From Sabellastarte sp. h YS-2021 (Eukaryota > Annelida > Polychaeta > Sabellida > Sabellidae): 64,000 nucleotides of DNA. Position numbers and translations under genes: made by a program. Within the stretch, counting starts at the first letter, position 1. Every line of letters starts with the position of its first letter. The notes under the pieces were generated by a model, which was given only the letters and a program-made list of their open reading frames with translations, was not told where the DNA came from and ran no database searches. Where the stretch lies: the NCBI GenBank assembly GCA_964017235.1, contig OZ024928.1:90143566-90207565 (forward strand), in the 5' to 3' direction. Below are positions 1-13,900 of this stretch, one piece after another.

Positions 1-457
1 ACTCTGTAGCCACGAAACTTGGCCCAAAAATCACCTGCCACCCACTGAATCTGATTGCACAGGTTTCAGGATTACATCTGGTGTACCAGTGATGTCATAT
101 GTGTGAAATAGGGTCCAGGAAGCCGAAAATACAGCCTCAGCTGGCTGGCTCAGGATAGGCTGATATTTTCTCAGTTAAGGCAGGTTTAAGGTTGTAAACC
201 ATATTGTGTCCCACAGGAGTCGCCACTTGAATGAATTTTAGTAGTGTGTTCCTTCAGAAATGCATATGTAGTCCAAAGTACAGGTTCAGGGAGTGTAGGT
301 GGCGAGGATGTCATAAAATGCCAGATCAGTCAAAACCACCTCTTAAAGTTGATCAATCTTGCTGCAATTTTCACAGAAAACTCAGTTTATATCAAAGAAT
401 GAATTTGCACTGGCCTGGTCCACTCGAGGGCCATATTAGGAATTTCATTTCCGGGGT

Positions 458-473
<16 letters not shown>

Positions 474-490
<17 letters not shown>

Positions 491-502
491 GGGGGGGGGG
501 GG
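474..502 (+). repeat. Poly-G tract of 29 G preceded by (TG)n
   Basis: In this monomer the usual six-G/five-C palindrome is replaced by a TG dinucleotide run followed by 29 uninterrupted G and then TGGCCCTGG. It is the longest of the G runs in the window. Such a run could form G-quadruplexes and is also a place where sequencing and assembly often fail, so the exact length is uncertain. Confidence 0.85.
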
Positions 503-619
503 TGGCCCTGGCCTCCCCTCATTTGGGGAATGTCAGGTATATCACAATATTGCCAGTCTGAAGCCCCCCATTTAATTTCATGCTCGTTTCAACAATAAAG
601 GGGAATATTTTAGGCACAT

Positions 620-1300
620 TTGGAGCATTACATGTCTGAACAGAAAATATTTAACCCCAATAATGCTGTTAAAATGGTCCAAAATAGATGTAAATCAGCC
701 CAAACCAGTACTAAATATTACTCTGTAGCCACGAAACTTGGCCCAAAAATCACCTGCCACCCACTGAATCTGATTGCACAGGTTTCAGGATTACATCTGG
801 TGTACCAGTGATGTCATATGTGTGAAATAGGGTCCAGGAAGCCGAAAATACAGCCTCAGCTGGCTGGCTCAGGATAGGCTGATATTTTCTCAGTTAAGGC
901 AGGTTTAAGGTTGTAAACCATATTGTGTCCCACAGGAGTCGCCACTTGAATGAATTTTAGTAGTGTGTTCCTTCAGAAATGCATATGTAGTCCAAAGTAC
1001 AGGTTCAGGGAGTGTAGGTGGCGAGGATGTCATAAAATGCCAGATCAGTCAAAACCACCTCTTAAAGTTGATCAATCTTGCTGCAATTTTCACAGAAAAC
1101 TCAGTTTATATCAAAGAATGAATTTGTACTGGCCTGGTCCACTCGAGGGCCATATTAGGAATTTCATTTCCGGGGTGTGGGGGGCCCCCTGGCCTCCCCT
1201 CATTTGGGGAATGTCAGGTATATCACAATATTGCCAGTCTGAAGCCCCCCATTTAATTTCATGCTCGTTTCAACAATAAAGGGGGATATTTTAGGCACAT
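620..1300 (+). repeat. Representative satellite monomer (681 bp)
   Basis: This unit shows the monomer's anatomy. Bases 620-811 are an open stretch of 63 codons starting at TTG (first ATG at codon 5). A CAGCC...GGCTG short inverted repeat lies near 853-868. At 1179-1189 is GGGGGGCCCCC, the palindromic G/C site that is expanded in other units. CTCGAG is at 1142-1147 and AATAAA at 1275-1280. A second open frame (950-1279) exists only in units with the GCTGCAAT variant and is broken in most others. I see no CENP-B-box-like sequence, no transposon end and no RNA gene. Confidence 0.9.
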
Positions 1301-4300
1301 TTGGAGCATTACATGTCTGAACAGAAAATATTTAACCCCAATAATGCTGTTAAAATGGTCCAAAATAGATGTAAATCAGCCCAAACCAGTACTAAATATT
1401 ACTCTGTAGCCACGAAACTTGGCCCAAAAATCACCTGCCACCCACTGAATCTGATTGCACAGGTTTCAGGATTACATCTGGTGTACCAGTGATGTCATAT
1501 GTGTGAAATAGGGTCCAGGAAGCCGAAAATACAGCCTCAGCTGGCTGGCTCAGGATAGGCTGATATTTTCTCAGTTAAGGCAGGTTTAAGGTTGTAAACC
1601 ATATTGTGTCCCACAGGAGTCGCCACTTGAATGAATTTTAGTAGTGTGTTCCTTCAGAAATGCATATGTAGTCCAAAGTACAGGTTCAGGGAGTGTAGGT
1701 GGCGAGGATGTCATAAAATGCCAGATCAGTCAAAACCACCTCTTAAAGTTGATCAATCTTGCTGAAATTTTCACAGAAAACTCAGTTTATATCAAAGAAT
1801 GAATTTGTACTGGCCTGGTCCACTCGAGGGCCATATTAGGAATTTCATTTCCGGGGTGTGGGGGGCCCCCTGGCCTCCCCTCATTTGGGGAATGTCAGGT
1901 ATATCACAATATTGCCAGTCTGAAGCCCCCCATTTAATTTCATGCTCGTTTCAACAATAAAGGGGAATATTTTAGGCACATTTGGAGCATTACATGTCTG
2001 AACAGAAAATATTTAACCCCAATAATGCTGTTAAAATGGTCCAAAATAGATGTAAATCAGCCCAAACCAGTACTAAATATTACTCTGTAGCCACGAAACT
2101 TGGCCCAAAAATCACCTGCCACCCACTGAATCTGATTGCACAGGTTTCAGGATTACATCTGGTGTACCAGTGATGTCATATGTGTGAAATAGGGTCCAGG
2201 AAGCCGAAAATACAGCCTCAGCTGGCTGGCTCAGGATAGGCTGATATTTTCTCAGTTAAGGCAGGTTTAAGGTTGTAAACCACATTGTGTCCCACAGGAG
2301 TCGCCACTTGAATGAATTTTAGTAGTGTGTTCCTTCAGAAATGCATATGTAGTCCAAAGTACAGGTTCAGGGAGTGTAGGTGGCGAGGATGTCATAAAAT
2401 GCCAGATCAGTCAAAACCACCTCTTAAAGTTGATCAATCTTGCTGAAATTTTCACAGAAAACTCAGTTTATATCAAAGAATGAATTTGTACTGGCCTGGT
2501 CCACTCGAGGGCCATATTAGGAATTTCATTTCCGGGGTGTGGGGGGCCCCCTGGCCTCCCCTCATTTGGGGAATGTCAGGTATATCACAATATTGCCAGT
2601 CTGAAGCCCCCCATTTAATTTCATGCTCGTTTCAACAATAAAGGGGGATATTTTAGGCACATTTGGAGCATTACATGTCTGAACAGAAAATATTTAACCC
2701 CAATAATGCTGTTAAAATGGTCCAAAATAGATGTAAATCAGCCCAAACCAGTACTAAATATTACTCTGTAGCCACGAAACTTGGCCCAAAAATCACCTGC
2801 CACCCACTGAATCTGATTGCACAGGTTTCAGGATTACATCTGGTGTACCAGTGATGTCATATGTGTGAAATAGGGTCCAGGAAGCCGAAAATACAGCCTC
2901 AGCTGGCTGGCTCAGGATAGGCTGATATTTTCTCAGTTAAGGCAGGTTTAAGGTTGTAAACCATATTGTGTCCCACAGGAGTCGCCACTTGAATGAATTT
3001 TAGTAGTGTGTTCCTTCAGAAATGCATATGTAGTCCAAAGTACAGGTTCAGGGAGTGTAGGTGGCGAGGATGTCATAAAATGCCAGATCAGTCAAAACCA
3101 CCTCTTAAAGTTGATCAATCTTGCTGCAATTTTCACAGAAAACTCAGTTTATATCAAAGAATGAATTTGTACTGGCCTGGTCCACTCGAGGGCCATATTA
3201 GGAATTTCATTTCCGGGGTGTGTGGGGGGGTGGGGGGGGGGGGGGGGTGGGCCCTGGCCTCCCCTCATTTGGGGAATGTCAGGTATATCACAATATTGCC
3301 AGTCTGAAGCCCCCCATTTAATTTCATGCTCGTTTCAACAATAAAGGGGAATATTTTAGGCACATTTGGAGCATTACATGTCTGAACAGAAAATATTTAA
3401 CCCCAATAATGCTGTTAAAATGGTCCAAAATAGATGTAAATCAGCCCAAACCAGTACTAAATATTACTCTGTAGCCACGAAACTTGGCCCAAAAATCACC
3501 TGCCACCCACTGAATCTGATTGCACAGGTTTCAGGATTACATCTGGTGTACCAGTGATGTCATATGTGTGAAATAGGGTCCAGGAAGCCGAAAATACAGC
3601 CTCAGCTGGCTGGCTCAGGATAGGCTGATATTTTCTCAGTTAAGGCAGGTTTAAGGTTGTAAACCACATTGTGTCCCACAGGAGTCGCCACTTGAATGAA
3701 TTTTAGTAGTGTGTTCCTTCAGAAATGCATATGTAGTCCAAAGTACAGGTTCAGGGAGTGTAGGTGGCGAGGATGTCATAAAATGCCAGATCAGTCAAAA
3801 CCACCTCTTAAAGTTGATCAATCTTGCTGAAATTTTCACAGAAAACTCAGTTTATATCAAAGAATGAATTTGTACTGGCCTGGTCCACTCGAGGGCCATA
3901 TTAGGAATTTCATTTCCGGGGTGTGGGGGGCCCCCTGGCCTCCCCTCATTTGGGGAATGTCAGGTATATCACAATATTGCCAGTCTGAAGCCCCCCATTT
4001 AATTTCATGCTCGTTTCAACAATAAAGGGGAATATTTTAGGCACATTTGGAGCATTACATGTCTGAACAGAAAATATTTAACCCCAATAATGCTGTTAAA
4101 ATGGTCCAAAATAGATGTAAATCAGCCCAAACCAGTACTAAATATTACTCTGTAGCCACGAAACTTGGCCCAAAAATCACCTGCCACCCACTGAATCTGA
4201 TTGCACAGGTTTCAGGATTACATCTGGTGTACCAGTGATGTCATATGTGTGAAATAGGGTCCAGGAAGCCGAAAATACAGCCTCAGCTGGCTGGCTCAGG

Positions 4301-5295
4301 ATAGGCTGATATTTTCTCAGTTAAGGCAGGTTTAAGGTTGTAAACCACATTGTGTCCCACAGGAGTCGCCACTTGAATGAATTTTAGTAGTGTGTTCCTT
4401 CAGAAATGCATATGTAGTCCAAAGTACAGGTTCAGGGAGTGTAGGTGGCGAGGATGTCATAAAATGCCAGATCAGTCAAAACCACCTCTTAAAGTTGATC
4501 AATCTTGCTGAAATTTTCACAGAAAACTCAGTTTATATCAAAGAATGAATTTGTACTGGCCTGGTCCACTCGAGGGCCATATTAGGAATTTCATTTCCGG
4601 GGTGTGGGGGGCCCCCTGGCCTCCCCTCATTTGGGGAATGTCAGGTATATCACAATATTGCCAGTCTGAAGCCCCCCATTTAATTTCATGCTCGTTTCAA
4701 CAATAAAGGGGGATATTTTAGGCACATTTGGAGCATTACATGTCTGAACAGAAAATATTTAACCCCAATAATGCTGTTAAAATGGTCCAAAATAGATGTA
4801 AATCAGCCCAAACCAGTACTAAATATTACTCTGTAGCCACGAAACTTGGCCCAAAAATCACCTGCCACCCACTGAATCTGATTGCACAGGTTTCAGGATT
4901 ACATCTGGTGTACCAGTGATGTCATATGTGTGAAATAGGGTCCAGGAAGCCGAAAATACAGCCTCAGCTGGCTGGCTCAGGATAGGCTGATATTTTCTCA
5001 GTTAAGGCAGGTTTAAGGTTGTAAACCATATTGTGTCCCACAGGAGTCGCCACTTGAATGAATTTTAGTAGTGTGTTCCTTCAGAAATGCATATGTAGTC
5101 CAAAGTACAGGTTCAGGGAGTGTAGGTGGCGAGGATGTCATAAAATGCCAGATCAGTCAAAACCACCTCTTAAAGTTGATCAATCTTGCTGCAATTTTCA
5201 CAGAAAACTCAGTTTATATCAAAGAATGAATTTGTACTGGCCTGGTCCACTCGAGGGCCATATTAGGAATTTCATTTCCGGGGTGTGTGGGGGGT

Positions 5296-5317
5296 GGGGG
5301 GGGGGGGGGGGGGGGGG
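5296..5317 (+). repeat. Poly-G tract of 22 G (type A expansion)
   Basis: The expanded G site of one monomer reads GTGTGGGGGGT, then 22 G, then TGGGCCCTGG. The same layout with shorter runs is at 3232-3247 (16 G), 6686-6696 (11 G) and 11484-11495 (12 G). All are in units with GCTGCAAT and CATTTGGGGAATGTC, which makes them one lineage (type A). Confidence 0.85.
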
Positions 5318-6116
5318 TGGGCCCTGGCCTCCCCTCATTTGGGGAATGTCAGGTATATCACAATATTGCCAGTCTGAAGCCCCCCATTTAATTTCATGCT
5401 CGTTTCAACAATAAAGGGGAATATTTTAGGCACATTTGGAGCATTACATGTCTGAACAGAAAATATTTAACCCCAATAATGCTGTTAAAATGGTCCAAAA
5501 TAGATGTAAATCAGCCCAAACCAGTACTAAATATTACTCTGTAGCCACGAAACTTGGCCCAAAAATCACCTGCCACCCACTGAATCTGATTGCACAGGTT
5601 TCAGGATTACATCTGGTGTACCAGTGATGTCATATGTGTGAAATAGGGTCCAGGAAGCCGAAAATACAGCCTCAGCTGGCTGGCTCAGGATAGGCTGATA
5701 TTTTCTCAGTTAAGGCAGGTTTAAGGTTGTAAACCACATTGTGTCCCACAGGAGTCGCCACTTGAATGAATTTTAGTAGTGTGTTCCTTCAGAAATGCAT
5801 ATGTAGTCCAAAGTACAGGTTCAGGGAGTGTAGGTGGCGAGGATGTCATAAAATGCCAGATCAGTCAAAACCACCTCTTAAAGTTGATCAATCTTGCTGA
5901 AATTTTCACAGAAAACTCAGTTTATATCAAAGAATGAATTTGTACTGGCCTGGTCCACTCGAGGGCCATATTAGGAATTTCATTTCCGGGGTGTGGGGGG
6001 CCCCCTGGCCTCCCCTCATTTGGGGAATGTCAGGTATATCACAATATTGCCAGTCTGAAGCCCCCCATTTAATTTCATGCTCGTTTCAACAATAAAGGGG
6101 GATATTTTAGGCACAT

Positions 6117-9100
6117 TTGGAGCATTACATGTCTGAACAGAAAATATTTAACCCCAATAATGCTGTTAAAATGGTCCAAAATAGATGTAAATCAGCCCAA
6201 ACCAGTACTAAATATTACTCTGTAGCCACGAAACTTGGCCCAAAAATCACCTGCCACCCACTGAATCTGATTGCACAGGTTTCAGGATTACATCTGGTGT
6301 ACCAGTGATGTCATATGTGTGAAATAGGGTCCAGGAAGCCGAAAATACAGCCTCAGCTGGCTGGCTCAGGATAGGCTGATATTTTCTCAGTTAAGGCAGG
6401 TTTAAGGTTGTAAACCATATTGTGTCCCACAGGAGTCGCCACTTGAATGAATTTTAGTAGTGTGTTCCTCCAGAAATGCATATGTAGTCCAAAGTACAGG
6501 TTCAGGGAGTGTAGGTGGCGAGGATGTCATAAAATGCCAGATCAGTCAAAACCACCTCTTAAAGTTGATCAATCTTGCTGCAATTTTCACAGAAAACTCA
6601 GTTTATATCAAAGAATGAATTTGTACTGGCCTGGTCCACTCGAGGGCCATATTAGGAATTTCATTTCCGGGGTGTGTGGGGGGGTGGGGGGGGGGGTGGG
6701 CCCTGGCCTCCCCTCATTTGGGGAATGTCAGGTATATCACAATATTGCCAGTCTGAAGCCCCCCATTTAATTTCATGCTCGTTTCAACAATAAAGGGGAA
6801 TATTTTAGGCACATTTGGAGCATTACATGTCTGAACAGAAAATATTTAACCCCAATAATGCTGTTAAAATGGTCCAAAATAGATGTAAATCAGCCCAAAC
6901 CAGTACTAAATATTACTCTGTAGCCACGAAACTTGGCCCAAAAATCACCTGCCACCCACTGAATCTGATTGCACAGGTTTCAGGATTACATCTGGTGTAC
7001 CAGTGATGTCATATGTGTGAAATAGGGTCCAGGAAGCCGAAAATACAGCCTCAGCTGGCTGGCTCAGGATAGGCTGATATTTTCTCAGTTAAGGCAGGTT
7101 TAAGGTTGTAAACCACATTGTGTCCCACAGGAGTCGCCACTTGAATGAATTTTAGTAGTGTGTTCCTTCAGAAATGCATATGTAGTCCAAAGTACAGGTT
7201 CAGGGAGTGTAGGTGGCGAGGATGTCATAAAATGCCAGATCAGTCAAAACCACCTCTTAAAGTTGATCAATCTTGCTGAAATTTTCACAGAAAACTCAGT
7301 TTATATCAAAGAATGAATTTGTACTGGCCTGGTCCACTCGAGGGCCATATTAGGAATTTCATTTCCGGGGTGTGGGGGGCCCCCTGGCCTCCCCTCATTT
7401 GGGGAATGTCAGGTATATCACAATATTGCCAGTCTGAAGCCCCCCATTTAATTTCATGCTCGTTTCAACAATAAAGGGGGATATTTTAGGCACATTTGGA
7501 GCATTACATGTCTGAACAGAAAATATTTAACCCCAATAATGCTGTTAAAATGGTCCAAAATAGATGTAAATCAGCCCAAACCAGTACTAAATATTACTCT
7601 GTAGCCACGAAACTTGGCCCAAAAATCACCTGCCACCCACTGAATCTGATTGCACAGGTTTCAGGATTACATCTGGTGTACCAGTGATGTCATATGTGTG
7701 AAATAGGGTCCAGGAAGCCGAAAATACAGCCTCAGCTGGCTGGCTCAGGATAGGCTGATATTTTCTCAGTTAAGGCAGGTTTAAGGTTGTAAACCATATT
7801 GTGTCCCACAGGAGTCGCCACTTGAATGAATTTTAGTAGTGTGTTCCTCCAGAAATGCATATGTAGTCCAAAGTACAGGTTCAGGGAGTGTAGGTGGCGA
7901 GGATGTCATAAAATGCCAGATCAGTCAAAACCACCTCTTAAAGTTGATCAATCTTGCTGAAATTTTCACAGAAAACTCAGTTTATATCAAAGAATGAATT
8001 TGTACTGGCCTGGTCCACTCGAGGGCCATATTAGGAATTTCATTTCCGGGGTGTGGGGGGGCCTGGCCTCCCCTCATTTGGGGAATGTCAGGTATATCAC
8101 AATATTGCCAATCTGAAGCCCCCCATTTAATTTCATGCTCGTTTCAACAATAAAGGGGGATATTTTAGGCACATTTGGAGCATTACATGTCTGAACAGAA
8201 AATATTTAACCCCAATAATGCTGTTAAAATGGTCCAAAATAGATGTAAATCAGCCCAAACCAGTACTAAATATTACTCTGTAGCCACGAAACTTGGCCCA
8301 AAAATCACCTGCCACCCACTGAATCTGATTGCACAGGTTTCAGGATTACATCTGGTGTACCAGTGATGTCATATGTGTGAAATAGGGTCCAGGAAGCCGA
8401 AAATACAGCCTCAGCTGGCTGGCTCAGGATAGGCTGATATTTTCTCAGTTAAGGCAGGTTTAAGGTTGTAAACCACATTGTGTCCCACAGGAGTCGCCAC
8501 TTGAATGAATTTTAGTAGTGTGTTCCTTCAGAAATGCATATGTAGTCCAAAGTACAGGTTCAGGGAGTGTAGGTGGCGAGGATGTCATAAAATGCCAGAT
8601 CAGTCAAAACCACCTCTTAAAGTTGATCAATCTTGCTGAAATTTTCACAGAAAACTCAGTTTATATCAAAGAATAAATTTGTACTGGCCTGGTCCACTCG
8701 AGGGCCATATTAGGAATTTCATTTCCGGGGTGTGGGGGGCCCCCTGGCCTCCCCTCATTTGGGGAATGTCAGGTATATCACAATATTGCCAGTCTGAAGC
8801 CCCCCATTTAATTTCATGCTCGTTTCAACAATAAAGGGGGATATTTTAGGCACATTTGGAGCATTACATGTCTGAACAGAAAATATTTAACCCCAATAAT
8901 GCTGTTAAAATGGTCCAAAATAGATGTAAATCAGCCCAAACCAGTACTAAATATTACTCTGTAGCCACGAAACTTGGCCCAAAAATCACCTGCCACCCAC
9001 TGAATCTGATTGCACAGGTTTCAGGATTACATCTGGTGTACCAGTGATGTCATATGTGTGAAATAGGGTCCAGGAAGCCGAAAATACAGCCTCAGCTGGC

Positions 9101-10914
9101 TGGCTCAGGATAGGCTGATATTTTCTCAGTTAAGGCAGGTTTAAGGTTGTAAACCACATTGTGTCCCACAGGAGTCGCCACTTGAATGAATTTTAGTAGT
9201 GTGTTCCTTCAGAAATGCATATGTAGTCCAAAGTACAGGTTCAGGGAGTGTAGGTGGCGAGGATGTCATAAAATGCCAGATCAGTCAAAACCACCTCTTA
9301 AAGTTGATCAATCTTGCTGAAATTTTCACAGAAAACTCAGTTTATATCAAAGAATGAATTTGTACTGGCCTGGTCCACTCGAGGGCCATATTAGGAATTT
9401 CATTTCCGGGGTGTGGGGGGGCCCCCTGGCCTCCCCTCATTTGGGGAATGTCAGGTATATCACAATATTGCCAGTCTGAAGCCCCCCATTTAATTTCATG
9501 CTCGTTTCAACAATAAAGGGGGATATTTTAGGCACATTTGGAGCATTACATGTCTGAACAGAAAATATTTAACCCCAATAATGCTGTTAAAATGGTCCAA
9601 AATAGATGTAAATCAGCCCAAACCAGTACTAAATATTACTCTGTAGCCACGAAACTTGGCCCAAAAATCACCTGCCACCCACTGAATCTGATTGCACAGG
9701 TTTCAGGATTACATCTGGTGTACCAGTGATGTCATATGTGTGAAATAGGGTCCAGGAAGCCGAAAATACAGCCTCAGCTGGCTGGCTCAGGATAGGCTGA
9801 TATTTTCTCAGTTAAGGCAGGTTTAAGGTTGTAAACCACATTGTGTCCCACAGGAGTCGCCACTTGAATGAATTTTAGTAGTGTGTTCCTTCAGAAATGC
9901 ATATGTAGTCCAAAGTACAGGTTCAGGGAGTGTAGGTGGCGAGGATGTCATAAAATGCCAGATCAGTCAAAACCACCTCTTAAAGTTGATCAATCTTGCT
10001 GAAATTTTCACAGAAAACTCAGTTTATATCAAAGAATGAATTTGTACTGGCCTGGTCCACTCGAGGGCCATATTAGGAATTTCATTTCCGGGGTGTGGGG
10101 GGGGGGGGGGGGGGGGGGGGCCTGGCCTCCCCTCATTCGGGGAATATCAGGTATATCACAATATTGCCAGTCTGAAGCCCCCCATTTAATTTCATGCTCG
10201 TTTCAACAATAAAGGGGGATATTTTAGGCACATTTGGAGCATTACATGTCTGAACAGAAAATATTTAACCCCAATAATGCTGTTAAAATGGTCCAAAATA
10301 GATGTAAATCAGCCCAAACCAGTACTAAATATTACTCTGTAGCCACGAAACTTGGCCCAAAAATCACCTGCCACCCACTGAATCTGATTGCACAGGTTTC
10401 AGGATTACATCTGGTGTACCAGTGATGTCATATGTGTGAAATAGGGTCCAGGAAGCCGAAAATACAGCCTCAGCTGGCTGGCTCAGGATAGGCTGATATT
10501 TTCTCAGTTAAGGCAGGTTTAAGGTTGTAAACCATATTGTGTCCCACAGGAGTCGCCACTTGAATGAATTTTAGTAGTGTATTCCTTCAGAAATGCATAT
10601 GTATTCCAAAGTACAGGTTCAGGGAGTGTAGGTGGCGAGGATGTCATAAAATGCCAGATCAGTCAAAACCACCTCTTAAAGTTGATCAATCTTGCTGAAA
10701 TTTTCACAGAAAACTCAGTTTATATCAAAGAATGAATTTGTACTGGCCTGGTCCACTCGAGGGCCATATTAGGAATTTCATTTCCGGGGTGTGGGGGGCC
10801 CCCTGGCCTCCCCTCATTTGGGGAATGTCAGGTATATCACAATATTGCCAGTCTGAAGCCCCCCATTTAATTTCATGCTCGTTTCAACAATAAAGGGGGA
10901 TATTTTAGGCACAT
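6117..10914 (+). repeat. Seven-monomer higher-order repeat, copy 1
   Basis: Unit lengths run 698, 681, 679, 681, 682, 696, 681. The private markers in order are: a type A G run; a plain unit; a unit with CCTCCAG and GCCAATCTG; a unit with GAATAAATTTG at about 8671; a seven-G unit; a type B G run; and a unit with both TGTATTCC and GTATTCC. The same markers occur in the same order in the next 5.5 kb, so this block has been duplicated as a whole. Confidence 0.75.
10097..10120 (+). repeat. Poly-G tract of 24 G (type B expansion)
   Basis: Here the run of 24 G is followed directly by CCTGGCC, with the C run gone. The unit carries the linked variants CATTCGGGGAATATC and GCTGAAAT. The same combination is found at 15578-15595 (18 G), 23763-23775 (13 G), 28544-28564 (21 G) and, with an interrupting A, at 30602-30620. 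These form a second, separate lineage of expansion (type B). Confidence 0.85.
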
Positions 10915-13900
10915 TTGGAGCATTACATGTCTGAACAGAAAATATTTAACCCCAATAATGCTGTTAAAATGGTCCAAAATAGATGTAAATCAGCCCAAAC
11001 CAGTACTAAATATTACTCTGTAGCCACGAAACTTGGCCCAAAAATCACCTGCCACCCACTGAATCTGATTGCACAGGTTTCAGGATTACATCTGGTGTAC
11101 CAGTGATGTCATATGTGTGAAATAGGGTCCAGGAAGCCGAAAATACAGCCTCAGCTGGCTGGCTCAGGATAGGCTGATATTTTCTCAGTTAAGGCAGGTT
11201 TAAGGTTGTAAACCACATTGTGTCCCACAGGAGTCGCCACTTGAATGAATTTTAGTAGTGTGTTCCTTCAGAAATGCATATGTAGTCCAAAGTACAGGTT
11301 CAGGGAGTGTAGGTGGCGAGGATGTCATAAAATGCCAGATCAGTCAAAACCACCTCTTAAAGTTGATCAATCTTGCTGCAATTTTCACAGAAAACTCAGT
11401 TTATATCAAAGAATGAATTTGTACTGGCCTGGTCCACTCGAGGGCCATATTAGGAATTTCATTTCCGGGGTGTGTGGGGGGGTGGGGGGGGGGGGTGGGC
11501 CCTGGCCTCCCCTCATTTGGGGAATGTCAGGTATATCACAATATTGCCAGTCTGAAGCCCCCCATTTAATTTCATGCTCGTTTCAACAATAAAGGGGAAT
11601 ATTTTAGGCACATTTGGAGCATTACATGTCTGAACAGAAAATATTTAACCCCAATAATGCTGTTAAAATGGTCCAAAATAGATGTAAATCAGCCCAAACC
11701 AGTACTAAATATTACTCTGTAGCCACGAAACTTGGCCCAAAAATCACCTGCCACCCACTGAATCTGATTGCACAGGTTTCAGGATTACATCTGGTGTACC
11801 AGTGATGTCATATGTGTGAAATAGGGTCCAGGAAGCCGAAAATACAGCCTCAGCTGGCTGGCTCAGGATAGGCTGATATTTTCTCAGTTAAGGCAGGTTT
11901 AAGGTTGTAAACCACATTGTGTCCCACAGGAGTCGCCACTTGAATGAATTTTAGTAGTGTGTTCCTTCAGAAATGCATATGTAGTCCAAAGTACAGGTTC
12001 AGGGAGTGTAGGTGGCGAGGATGTCATAAAATGCCAGATCAGTCAAAACCACCTCTTAAAGTTGATCAATCTTGCTGAAATTTTCACAGAAAACTCAGTT
12101 TATATCAAAGAATGAATTTGTACTGGCCTGGTCCACTCGAGGGCCATATTAGGAATTTCATTTCCGGGGTGTGGGGGGCCCCCTGGCCTCCCCTCATTTG
12201 GGGAATGTCAGGTATATCACAATATTGCCAGTCTGAAGCCCCCCATTTAATTTCATGCTCGTTTCAACAATAAAGGGGGATATTTTAGGCACATTTGGAG
12301 CATTACATGTCTGAACAGAAAATATTTAACCCCAATAATGCTGTTAAAATGGTCCAAAATAGATGTAAATCAGCCCAAACCAGTACTAAATATTACTCTG
12401 TAGCCACGAAACTTGGCCCAAAAATCACCTGCCACCCACTGAATCTGATTGCACAGGTTTCAGGATTACATCTGGTGTACCAGTGATGTCATATGTGTGA
12501 AATAGGGTCCAGGAAGCCGAAAATACAGCCTCAGCTGGCTGGCTCAGGATAGGCTGATATTTTCTCAGTTAAGGCAGGTTTAAGGTTGTAAACCATATTG
12601 TGTCCCACAGGAGTCGCCACTTGAATGAATTTTAGTAGTGTGTTCCTCCAGAAATGCATATGTAGTCCAAAGTACAGGTTCAGGGAGTGTAGGTGGCGAG
12701 GATGTCATAAAATGCCAGATCAGTCAAAACCACCTCTTAAAGTTGATCAATCTTGCTGAAATTTTCACAGAAAACTCAGTTTATATCAAAGAATGAATTT
12801 GTACTGGCCTGGTCCACTCGAGGGCCATATTAGGAATTTCATTTCCGGGGTGTGGGGGGGCCTGGCCTCCCCTCATTTGGGGAATGTCAGGTATATCACA
12901 ATATTGCCAATCTGAAGCCCCCCATTTAATTTCATGCTCGTTTCAACAATAAAGGGGGATATTTTAGGCACATTTGGAGCATTACATGTCTGAACAGAAA
13001 ATATTTAACCCCAATAATGCTGTTAAAATGGTCCAAAATAGATGTAAATCAGCCCAAACCAGTACTAAATATTACTCTGTAGCCACGAAACTTGGCCCAA
13101 AAATCACCTGCCACCCACTGAATCTGATTGCACAGGTTTCAGGATTACATCTGGTGTACCAGTGATGTCATATGTGTGAAATAGGGTCCAGGAAGCCGAA
13201 AATACAGCCTCAGCTGGCTGGCTCAGGATAGGCTGATATTTTCTCAGTTAAGGCAGGTTTAAGGTTGTAAACCACATTGTGTCCCACAGGAGTCGCCACT
13301 TGAATGAATTTTAGTAGTGTGTTCCTTCAGAAATGCATATGTAGTCCAAAGTACAGGTTCAGGGAGTGTAGGTGGCGAGGATGTCATAAAATGCCAGATC
13401 AGTCAAAACCACCTCTTAAAGTTGATCAATCTTGCTGAAATTTTCACAGAAAACTCAGTTTATATCAAAGAATAAATTTGTACTGGCCTGGTCCACTCGA
13501 GGGCCATATTAGGAATTTCATTTCCGGGGTGTGGGGGGCCCCCTGGCCTCCCCTCATTTGGGGAATGTCAGGTATATCACAATATTGCCAGTCTGAAGCC
13601 CCCCATTTAATTTCATGCTCGTTTCAACAATAAAGGGGGATATTTTAGGCACATTTGGAGCATTACATGTCTGAACAGAAAATATTTAACCCCAATAATG
13701 CTGTTAAAATGGTCCAAAATAGATGTAAATCAGCCCAAACCAGTACTAAATATTACTCTGTAGCCACGAAACTTGGCCCAAAAATCACCTGCCACCCACT
13801 GAATCTGATTGCACAGGTTTCAGGATTACATCTGGTGTACCAGTGATGTCATATGTGTGAAATAGGGTCCAGGAAGCCGAAAATACAGCCTCAGCTGGCT

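Noticed and set aside
620..811. A 63-codon open frame repeated in nearly every monomer
   Set aside because: It starts at TTG (first ATG at codon 5), has no recognisable domain, and is open in all units simply because the units are nearly identical. The few changes include replacements (Q to E, H to N, Q to E with L to Q at 30042) as well as silent ones, so there is no sign of selection on protein.
950..1279. Open frame of about 105-118 codons in some monomers (950, 2993, 5058, 6447, 11245)
   Set aside because: It is open only in units with the GCTGCAAT variant, reads through the poly-G run as polyglycine, and is stopped in most units by the common TGAAAT.
1261..1285. CENP-B-box-like sequence around GCTCGTTTCAACAATAAAG
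   Set aside because: It lacks the required TTCG…A..CGGG core.
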